Program-made: the position numbers and the translations under genes
DNA from: an uncultured Planctomycetales bacterium
GTDB lineage: Bacteria > Planctomycetota > Planctomycetia > Isosphaerales > Isosphaeraceae
Reading direction: 5' to 3'
Length of the DNA: 11,973 nucleotides
Assembly (NCBI GenBank): GCA_937907525.1
Contig: CALCIB010000395.1
Span: 1 to 11,973 of the forward strand
The notes under the pieces: generated by a model
What the model was told of the DNA's origin: nothing
Database searches by the model: none
What the model saw: only the letters and a program-made list of their open reading frames with translations
In this document: positions 6,610 through 11,973 of the stretch, piece by piece
Layout of the letters: the number at the start of each line of letters is the position of its first letter
How positions within the stretch are numbered: position 1 is the stretch's first letter

Positions 6610-7119
6610 TCAGGCCGGCGGATCCTCGACCTGGGGGTCGGCGGCGGCGGCGGCGATTAGTTCCAGGACGGGGGCGTCGGCGTCGATGAAGTCGTCGAAC
6701 GGCTCCTCGATGGACTTGCGGAGCTTGCGGCGGGTCGGGTCGCCCATGGCCTCGGGCCAGATGTGGAAGCCTCCTTTCCAGGACGGGGGGATTTCCCAGA
6801 CGCCCCAGATCCCCCGGCCTTCGTTGTATCCTTCGTAGGCGACGTCGTGCTTGCCGATGAACCGTTTGGTCCACCAGCACTTGCCGTCCTCGACTTGATA
6901 CTTGCCGCGGATGAGGAACTCGCCGATGAGGTCGCGGCCCTCGCCGGTGAGGACGCCCTTGCGGAACGTCAGGCGGAGTTCCATGCCGTGCTTGCCGGGA
7001 GGGAGTTCCTTTTGGAGGAAGTAGCCGACCCAGGGCCCGGAGGGGAATCGCGAGTCGGTTTCCAGGTCGAGGTCGGGCTCGGCCGGCTTCGGGGCCTTGC
7101 GGCGGGGGTCGTGGGTCAT
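6610..7119 (-). CDS. Conserved-looking hypothetical protein, beta-rich, function unknown
   Basis: This gene encodes 169 residues with no signal peptide or membrane segment, so it is probably cytoplasmic. After a charged Pro-rich start (1-25), residues about 27-112 show alternating hydrophobic and polar positions with many Gly and Trp, typical of a small beta-barrel or sandwich: GPWVGYFLQ (28-36), MELRLTFRKG (46-55), GEGRDLIGEFLIRGKY (59-74), WWTKRFIGKHDVAYEG (82-97) and IWGVWEI (104-110). The acidic helical tail (about 129-160) ends in an Ala run. GAGGA stands 9 nt before the ATG. The pattern suggests ligand binding more than catalysis, but I do not recognise the family. It is divergent from fdhD. 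The gene is real by codon use and ribosome site. Confidence 0.7.
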   Translation of the reverse strand: MTHDPRRKAPKPAEPDLDLETDSRFPSGPWVGYFLQKELPPGKHGMELRLTFRKGVLTGEGRDLIGEFLIRGKYQVEDGKCWWTKRFIGKHDVAYEGYNEGRGIWGVWEIPPSWKGGFHIWPEAMGDPTRRKLRKSIEEPFDDFIDADAPVLELIAAAAADPQVEDPPA

Positions 7120-7227
7120 CGCGGGCGGTCCTCAAGGCAAAGCGGTCGATCCGGTGGCGGGCGCGGCTGGGATCGAAACCTCGCAAGCGGCGGGCCGCGG
7201 GCGCGCGCGCCGCGGCCGGGATCGTTT

Positions 7228-7233
7228 ATTGTA
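7228..7233 (-). promoter_or_regulatory. Possible -10 element for the 169-aa gene
   Basis: TACAAT on the minus strand (5/6 to TATAAT) lies about 110 nt before the start codon in otherwise GC-rich DNA. No good -35 is seen at 17 nt. Confidence 0.25.
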
Positions 7234-7315
7234 GGCGTCGCGGACCCGGCGGCGATCCCGCCGTCGGGATTCGATCGGAAATCGTTCCGACGCCTCGGAC
7301 GGCGCGGAAGCCGCG

Positions 7316-7321
7316 TATAAT
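7316..7321 (+). promoter_or_regulatory. Perfect TATAAT -10 upstream of fdhD
   Basis: A consensus TATAAT lies 53 nt before the fdhD start codon, in DNA where AT-rich hexamers are rare. The hexamer 17 nt upstream does not resemble TTGACA, so the promoter may depend on an activator or use a weak -35. Confidence 0.4.
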
Positions 7322-7374
7322 GCCGACGTTCCGCGTGTCGAGGCGGATTTCGGCCCCGCGTTGCAGGCGATTCG

Positions 7375-8244
7375 ATGAACGACCCGAAATCGATCCCCGC
7401 GGACGCTCGGCGTCGCGCCGCGTCCCATCCCGCGCGGGAGGTGGAGCGGGTCGCGACGCGGTCGGTTGGGTCCGAGGGGGCGGTCGACGGCTACGACTGG
7501 GTGGCCGTCGAGGCCCCGCTTGAGATCCGGGCCTGGGGCCCCGGGCAGGAGCCGGCGAGCGTCGCCGTGACGATGCGCACGCCGGGGTCCGACCTGGAGC
7601 TGGCCGTCGGCTTCCTCCGAACCGAGGGGCTGATCGGCCCCGGCGTCGCGGTGGTCGAGGCCGATTGTCGTTTGCGCGCCGGAGTGGCGGGCGTCGCGCT
7701 TTCGAGACCGTTCGACGGTTCGTCCTTGCGGCGGAACTTCCCGGCGACGTCGAGTTGCGGCGTCTGCGGCAAGGCGACGCTCGACCAGGTGACGTCGCGC
7801 CGCGAGCGGATCGAGCCGGGCCCGACGGTCGCCCGGGCGACGATCCTGGGTCTGGCCGAATCGCTCCGCGCAGCGCAGCGGGCGTTCGATCGCACCGGCG
7901 GCATCCACGCCGCCGGGCTGTTCGACGCCGACGGCCGCCTGCTGGCCGCGCGCGAGGACGTTGGCCGCCACAACGCGGTGGACAAGCTGGTGGGCCGGGC
8001 GTTTTTGGACGGCGACCTGCCGTTCTCGGAGCGAATCCTGATGGTTTCCGGCCGGACCAGCTTCGAGATCCTTCAAAAAGCGGCAGTCGCCGGCGCCCCG
8101 ATCGTCTGCGCCGTCTCGGCCCCGTCGAGCCTGGCCGTCGCCGTCGCCGACCAGTTGGGCATCACCCTGATCGGCTTCCTCCACGATGACCGCTTCAACA
8201 TCTACTCCCACCCCGGGCGCGTCGTCGCAAGTTCCCATCGATAG
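7375..8244 (+). CDS. fdhD: Formate dehydrogenase accessory sulfurtransferase FdhD
   Basis: FdhD carries sulfur from a cysteine desulfurase to the bis-MGD molybdenum cofactor of formate dehydrogenase, which needs the sulfido ligand for activity. It acts in the cytoplasm. The 289-residue length fits the family. Visible motifs are the CxxC pair in SSCGVCGK (Cys128 and Cys131) that carries the persulfide, TGGIHAAGLFD (174-184), AREDVGRHNAVDKLVG (192-207), VSGRTSFEILQKA (224-236), SAPSSLAV (248-255) and RFNIYS (273-278). The N-terminal 40 residues are Arg-rich and poorly conserved. No formate dehydrogenase gene is in the window, so the client enzyme is encoded elsewhere. The start has only a weak ribosome site (AGGCGA). 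Confidence 0.95.
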   Translation: MNDPKSIPADARRRAASHPAREVERVATRSVGSEGAVDGYDWVAVEAPLEIRAWGPGQEPASVAVTMRTPGSDLELAVGFLRTEGLIGPGVAVVEADCRLRAGVAGVALSRPFDGSSLRRNFPATSSCGVCGKATLDQVTSRRERIEPGPTVARATILGLAESLRAAQRAFDRTGGIHAAGLFDADGRLLAAREDVGRHNAVDKLVGRAFLDGDLPFSERILMVSGRTSFEILQKAAVAGAPIVCAVSAPSSLAVAVADQLGITLIGFLHDDRFNIYSHPGRVVASSHR

Positions 8245-8308
8245 GAGGGGACGGCTATGATGGAAAGAGGGCGAAGTAGGTTGAGGACGTCGGGCGGGAG
8301 GGGACTGG

Positions 8309-8722
8309 ATGGCTCGGGTCTATCGACTGATGCGGAAGGACGCGGACGGATTGCCTCTGGTCGAGCAATCGGCGAATGGGTTGGGCGTGCGGGAGGGGAA
8401 GGACGTAGACGTCGACTCGGACGGCTTCGTGATCGCCAACGACAAGGGGATGTCCGTATATTCGAATTGGCGAGAGGTGAGCCCCTATATGATTCCCAAG
8501 CGATTGGAGGATCGTTTCTACGGCGCCAAGGGGTCGAACTCCCGTCACGTCTTCCGCCGCGGCGAAGGCCCGTTCGAGCGGGGACCGTTCGCGGATGGAT
8601 TGAGTTTGGTCCTGGACTCGAAGACGCACGGCGTCGTGGTTCCGTCCGAGACGATGTCGTTGTCCGATTACCAAGCGGCTCTGGCGGAGACTCGGACGAC
8701 CTGGATTGAAGATGAGGCGTGA
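8309..8722 (+). CDS. Small protein resembling Tse2-type ADP-ribosyltransferase toxins
   Basis: This gene encodes 137 residues. The order of motifs recalls the Tse2-like toxin family: an N-terminal VYRLM strand, then VREGKDVDVDSDGFV (27-41), GMSVYSNWREV (47-57), a basic middle, HVFRRGEGPF (80-89), then HGVVVPSETMSLSDYQAAL (106-124) near the C-terminus. In known Tse2 proteins this fold is an ADP-ribosyltransferase-like toxin paired with an immunity protein. The match is by eye and not by search. There is no signal peptide or secretion domain. GGGAGGGG precedes the ATG with good spacing. By hand count about 31 of 137 codons end in A or T, more than in the neighbouring genes, a mild sign of transfer. 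The stop lies 2 nt before the next start, so the two are translationally coupled. Confidence 0.6.
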   Translation: MARVYRLMRKDADGLPLVEQSANGLGVREGKDVDVDSDGFVIANDKGMSVYSNWREVSPYMIPKRLEDRFYGAKGSNSRHVFRRGEGPFERGPFADGLSLVLDSKTHGVVVPSETMSLSDYQAALAETRTTWIEDEA

Positions 8723-8724
8723 AC

Positions 8725-9876
8725 ATGACTCCCAAACCCTGGCCCCTTTCGGCCGGCTACGTCGAGTTCGCGAGGATCTCGCGCGAGCTTCACCAATTCT
8801 TCGTGGAAGGCCGTGAGGAATCGCCCGAGGCCGACGAGGTTCGCGAGGCGTCCGAAGGCCCTTGGCACGCCCTGAACGAGACCGAGAGGGCGCGGGCCGC
8901 CGGCCTTTCGGGCGATCTGGGCACGCTGGTCGACCCTCAACCCGACCCCGAACCCATGAACCCCCAAGCCCAATCGAAGCTGAACGAGTTCTACGAGGCG
9001 CGCGAGCGCGGCGATTGGGACCGGGCGCTGGCGTTGTTATGGCGCTGGGGGAAATACGTCTCGCCCCCCCTGCTCGCTTACCTGCGAGGGACCGTCTGGC
9101 GTGGGGCCGGCGATCGCGAATCGGCGGCGCTGTTCTTCGAGCACGCGCATCGGCTTGAGCCTGAAAATCTCGAATACTTCATCGGTTATCTTAAGAGCGC
9201 CGATCCGTCGGCAGTCCGACGCGACATTGACCGCATCCTCGACCGGCCGGCGGACCTGCCGGCGACCGTGGTGATCTCCGCGGCGGCCGCGGCGGCGACG
9301 CGGTTGCAGCCGGGCCCGTCTCCGGAGGATTCTCGACGTTACGCCGCCATTCTGGGCGAAGTCTTGAATCGACCCGTCGAGGCGGATTCGTCCCTCGGTC
9401 CCGGCGAACGATCGGTCGGTTATGGTTTCCAGGGAATCCACCACCAGTTCGCCGGCGATACTCGCGCGGCGATCGAATCTTATACGAAAGGGCTTGCCGA
9501 CGACCCGGACGCGGGATTTCTGCTGGCCGCTCGCGGGCTGCTGGAGTACGGCTCCAATCCGCGCGCGATCGTTGATCTGGAACGAGCGACGCGACTCGGG
9601 GTGGACCTCGTTTGGCCGTACTTCGCCCTGGCCGGCGACCGCTTTCGGGAGAGACGATTCCAGGAGTGCCTTGATCTCTGCGTCATCGCCCAAAGGTTCG
9701 ACGCCCCCGACTCCGTGAAGGGTCTGCTGGCCGAATGGACCGCCGTCGCTCGCGCGGAGTCGGAACCCCCTCCCGCGACGGCCGGCGAGGCGTTCGCGGA
9801 AGCCGTTCGCACCCCGGACGACTTGCGGGCCCTGGTCCCTTTCGGGGCGTTGTTCCAGGGCCAGGGCGCGGCGTGA
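8725..9876 (+). CDS. TPR-like helical-repeat protein, possible partner of the toxin-like protein
   Basis: The 383-residue product has no signal peptide or membrane segment. The N-terminal part (about 10-68) is a helical region ending in WHALNETERARAAGLSGDL. A Pro-rich break (70-80) follows, then helix-turn-helix repeats of TPR/Sel1 style: 83-110 (NEFYEARERGDWDRALALLW), 115-147 (AYLRGTVWRGAGDRESAALFFEHAHRL, split by the turn), 233-262 and 266-325 (RFRERRFQECLDLCVIAQRF). Such repeats bind other proteins. The ATG at 8725 is preferred over GTG at 8719 because GAGG lies 7 nt before it. Only 2 nt separate it from the upstream stop, so the pair is co-translated. An immunity, chaperone or regulatory role for the 137-aa protein is inference from this linkage. 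Confidence 0.75.
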   Translation: MTPKPWPLSAGYVEFARISRELHQFFVEGREESPEADEVREASEGPWHALNETERARAAGLSGDLGTLVDPQPDPEPMNPQAQSKLNEFYEARERGDWDRALALLWRWGKYVSPPLLAYLRGTVWRGAGDRESAALFFEHAHRLEPENLEYFIGYLKSADPSAVRRDIDRILDRPADLPATVVISAAAAAATRLQPGPSPEDSRRYAAILGEVLNRPVEADSSLGPGERSVGYGFQGIHHQFAGDTRAAIESYTKGLADDPDAGFLLAARGLLEYGSNPRAIVDLERATRLGVDLVWPYFALAGDRFRERRFQECLDLCVIAQRFDAPDSVKGLLAEWTAVARAESEPPPATAGEAFAEAVRTPDDLRALVPFGALFQGQGAA

Positions 9877-9915
9877 TTCGGCCCGGGTCCGACGCTTGAG
9901 GAGGGGATGACGCTC

Positions 9916-10047
9916 ATGGCCGCCGCGACCGCGAGCCACCCCGCGGTTTCGGCCCGGGGACTCGGGGAGATCGAGGCCCGCCGCATCCACGCGGAAATCG
10001 ACCGCCTCGGCGCCTGGGTCCGCGAGCACTTCCCCGACGCGGGCTGA
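9916..10047 (+). CDS. Possible small protein of 43 aa, perhaps frameshifted
   Basis: A short ORF follows the TPR gene by 39 nt, with AGGAGG 11 nt before its ATG (an in-frame ATG at 9907 lies too close). The product has an Ala-rich start, then an amphipathic helix: LGEIEARRIHAEIDRLGAWV, followed by REHFPDAG and a stop. Immediately past the stop the -1 frame stays open for 15 sensible codons (LTILDDALKEEKEAE, 10044-10091). The true protein could therefore be about 58 residues, broken by a single-base indel or read by frameshift. It has no recognised domain. It may belong to the toxin-like/TPR transcript. Confidence 0.4.
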   Translation: MAAATASHPAVSARGLGEIEARRIHAEIDRLGAWVREHFPDAG

Positions 10048-10117
10048 CGATCCTCGACGACGCTCTCAAAGAGGAAAAGGAGGCGGAGTGATCGTGGGCC
10101 GCCGCGGGGCCGGACCC

Positions 10118-10146
10118 TTCCGCCGAGCCTCGGGACGTCGTACAGT
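10118..10146 (+). promoter_or_regulatory. Weak candidate promoter of the esterase gene
   Basis: TTCCGC (10118-10123) and TACAGT (10141-10146) are separated by 17 nt, about 70 nt before the start codon. Both hexamers match consensus only partly (3/6 and 4/6). The call rests on spacing. Confidence 0.25.
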
Positions 10147-10215
10147 GCGGCCGGAAGCGCGGGGCGTGCGGGCCCCGGCGATACGTCGGAAGGTCTTGAA
10201 TCGAAAGGCGGGACG

Positions 10216-11772
10216 ATGCCGCGGACGAGACGCCTCCGGGCGACGGTCGGACTGCTGGCGACGGGGCTGGCGGTCCTGGGGACGGCGCCGACGACCGCGC
10301 GGGCGGACGTGAAGACGCCGGCCATCTTCGGCGACCACATGGTCCTTCAGCGCGACATGAAACTCAACGTCTGGGGATGGGCCGACCCCGGCGAGGACGT
10401 GAAGGTCGAATTCCACGGCCAAACCCAGGCGACCAAGGCCGGCGACGACGGCGCCTGGCGGGTCGTCCTGGACCCGGTCGAGGCCGGCGGCCCGTTCGAG
10501 ATGACCGTCTCGGGTAAGAACAAGCTGACCTTCCGCGACGTCCTGGTCGGCGAGGTCTGGATCTGCTCCGGCCAGTCGAACATGCAGTTCGCGGTCGACT
10601 CCGCCAACCACGCCGACCTGGAGATCGCCGCCGCCGACCACCCGAACATCCGACTGATCACCGTCCCGCAGGTCGGCACGCAAGAGCCCCAAAAGGACTT
10701 CAAGGGGAAGTGGGAGGCGTGCTCGCCCAAGACGGTCGGGTCGTTCTCGGCCGTCGGCTACTTCTTCGGCCGCCAGATCCAACAGACCCTCGGCGTGCCG
10801 GTCGGCCTGATCGACGACTCCTGGGGCGCCTCGGCCTGCGAGGCGTGGATCCCCCGCGAGACCCTCGCCGCCGACCCCAGGTACAAGGACCTTCTCGCCG
10901 CCTGGGAGGAGAAGGAGAAGAACTACGAGGCCGACAAGAAGGCCTTCGACGAGGCCGTCGCCAAGGCCAAGGCCGAAGGCAAGCCCGGCCCCAGCGCCTG
11001 GGGGAACCCCGACATGCAGATGTTCGGCCAGTTCCGCCCCGGCAACATCTTCAACGGCGTCCTCCTGCCGACGATCGGCTACGGCATCCGCGGCGCCATC
11101 TGGTATCAGGGCGAGACCAACGCCGGCCGCGCGTATCAATATCGTGACATGTTCCCGCTCATGATCCAGACCTGGCGCGAGCGCTGGGGACAGGGCGACT
11201 TCCCGTTCTACTGGGTCCAACTGGCCGACTTCAACGCCGAGAAGCCCGAGCCGGCCGACAGCGCCTGGGCCGAGCTGCGCGAGGCCCAGACCATGACCAT
11301 GAGCAAGCTCCCCAACACCGGCGAGGCGGTCATCATCGACGTCGGCGAGGGGAAGGACATCCACCCCAAGAACAAGCAGGACGTCGGCATGCGGCTGGCC
11401 CGCTGGGCGCTCGCCCGCGACCACGGCGTCGACGTCGCGTGCCAGAGCCCGACCTACAAGTCGATGGAGAAGAAGGACGGCAAGGTCATCCTGACCTTCG
11501 ACCACGTCGAAGGCGGCTTCCGCCCCTTCGACGTCGCCGAGCCGGTGGGCTTCACGATCGCCGGCGCGGACAAGAAGTTCGTCAACGCCTGGGCCAAGAT
11601 CCTGGGCCCGAACACGGTCGAAGTCTGGTCCGACCAGGTCTCCCAGCCCGAGGCCGTCCGCTACGCCTGGGCCGACAACCCCGTCTGCAACATGTACGAC
11701 GCCGTCGGCCTCCCCATGACCCCGTTCCGCACCGACGACTGGCCGGGCGTGACGGCCGACGTCACCAAGTGA
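10216..11772 (+). CDS. Exported sialate O-acetylesterase (SGNH/SASA family)
   Basis: The 518-residue enzyme would remove O-acetyl groups from sialic acids or related acetylated sugars. A signal peptide (1-30, ending ARA) directs it to the periplasm or outside. After an Ig-like beta domain with VLQRDMKLNVWGWADPGE (43-60), the catalytic SGNH part starts at WICSGQSNMQF (115-125), with nucleophile Ser121. It continues through GVPVGLIDDSWGAS (193-206), AIWYQGETNA (294-303) and DVGEGKDIHP (375-384), with the Asp381-x-His383 acid/base pair. A beta C-terminal region follows. A charged Lys/Glu/Ala-rich helical insert (about 228-258) sits between blocks. Length and order match the family. Planctomycetes often carry many such genes with sulfatases for polysaccharide breakdown; the true substrate may be an acetylated plant or algal glycan. 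AGGCGGG precedes the ATG. Confidence 0.9.
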   Translation: MPRTRRLRATVGLLATGLAVLGTAPTTARADVKTPAIFGDHMVLQRDMKLNVWGWADPGEDVKVEFHGQTQATKAGDDGAWRVVLDPVEAGGPFEMTVSGKNKLTFRDVLVGEVWICSGQSNMQFAVDSANHADLEIAAADHPNIRLITVPQVGTQEPQKDFKGKWEACSPKTVGSFSAVGYFFGRQIQQTLGVPVGLIDDSWGASACEAWIPRETLAADPRYKDLLAAWEEKEKNYEADKKAFDEAVAKAKAEGKPGPSAWGNPDMQMFGQFRPGNIFNGVLLPTIGYGIRGAIWYQGETNAGRAYQYRDMFPLMIQTWRERWGQGDFPFYWVQLADFNAEKPEPADSAWAELREAQTMTMSKLPNTGEAVIIDVGEGKDIHPKNKQDVGMRLARWALARDHGVDVACQSPTYKSMEKKDGKVILTFDHVEGGFRPFDVAEPVGFTIAGADKKFVNAWAKILGPNTVEVWSDQVSQPEAVRYAWADNPVCNMYDAVGLPMTPFRTDDWPGVTADVTK

Positions 11773-11828
11773 CCCCGGCATCGACAAGGTTTCCGATCGC
11801 CACGGATTTTGGGAGGCGATCGTAACGG

Positions 11829-11851
11829 CCTTCCCCCCTCGCGGGGGAAGG
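11829..11851. repeat. Short hairpin repeat, CCTTCCCCC variant (copy 4)
   Basis: CCTTCCCCC and GGGGGAAGG form a 9-bp perfect stem with loop CTCGC, 56 nt past the esterase stop. It has the same 9+5+9 layout as the hairpin at 1-23, and its right flank GGTGGCC also follows the unit near tRNA-Val. It could help end the esterase transcript. It abuts the second 118-bp repeat. Confidence 0.6.
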
Positions 11852-11855
11852 TGGC

Positions 11856-11973
11856 CCGAGGAACGCTGCCGAAACAACTTCCCGCGAACAACCTGGGAGA
11901 GAATATCCACAGATTTCCCAGATTAACACAGATTACATTAAATTGTCCGATCCGAATCTGCGTCAATCTGGGA
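11856..11973. repeat. 118-bp dispersed repeat, copy 2 (cut by window end)
   Basis: This is the gapless partner of 2373-2490, 107 of 118 positions identical. Its hairpin left arm is 11906-11934, and the right arm starts at 11955 and runs off the window. The two A/C oppositions seen in copy 1 are kept. The G-C pair at 2447/2476 in copy 1 is A-T here. The left boundary is uncertain because the first bases (CCGAGG) could belong to the preceding hairpin repeat's flank. Confidence 0.8.

Noticed and set aside
8257..8709. Alternative ORF with a good GAGGGG site just after fdhD, overlapping the toxin-like gene
   Set aside because: It is Arg/Gly-rich and low in complexity, as expected of a shadow frame. 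The 8309 frame has normal protein composition and its own ribosome site.
10066..11910. Long minus-strand ORF (614 codons) opposite the esterase
   Set aside because: It is antisense to a clear sialate O-acetylesterase with intact catalytic motifs. Its Val/Gly/Leu/Asp-rich content is a mirror of GC-biased codons.

Overview
The window looks like chromosomal DNA of a planctomycete, most likely of the Isosphaeraceae type. The clues are very high G+C with strongly GC-biased third codon positions, a PEP-CTERM-sorted exported protein, a Hanks-type Ser/Thr kinase with an N-terminal zinc ribbon, an exported sialate O-acetylesterase, and metabolic genes standing alone rather than in operons. The taxonomic call is inference from gene style; no rRNA gene is present.

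Layout. Positions 1-1224: a hairpin repeat, then a minus-strand gene for an exported charged coiled-coil protein. Positions 1225-1602: a divergent intergenic region with a perfect 20-bp palindrome and promoter-like motifs, leading into a plus-strand PEP-CTERM protein (1603-2304). That gene converges on trpC (2541-3368, minus); between them lies a 118-bp dispersed repeat that can form a long hairpin. Positions 3369-3731 are non-coding. Then come two plus-strand signalling genes, a zinc-ribbon Ser/Thr kinase (3732-5033) and a response regulator fused to an RsbW-like ATPase domain (5121-6125), followed by tRNA-Val(CAC) at 6160-6232.

Positions 6233-6609 hold no gene but are rich in repeats: two inverted copies of a hairpin unit. 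A 148-bp non-coding insertion with 14-bp perfect terminal inverted repeats sits in the loop of the second copy, flanked by a 7-bp target duplication. This is a MITE-like element. Next are an unrecognised 169-aa gene (minus) and divergent fdhD (plus). After fdhD lies a compact plus-strand group: a 137-aa protein resembling Tse2-type ADP-ribosyltransferase toxins, a TPR-like protein 2 nt downstream, and a possible 43-aa ORF. The window closes with an exported sialate O-acetylesterase, another short hairpin and a second copy of the 118-bp repeat, cut by the window end.

How the genes may work together. The kinase and the response regulator-ATPase plausibly form one signalling unit (partner-switching type). 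The 137-aa protein and the TPR protein are plausibly a toxin and its immunity or chaperone partner. The remaining genes (trpC, fdhD, esterase, exported proteins) look independent. The most informative non-coding signals are the two 118-bp repeats, which show a compensatory base-pair change in their stem, and the MITE inside the hairpin.
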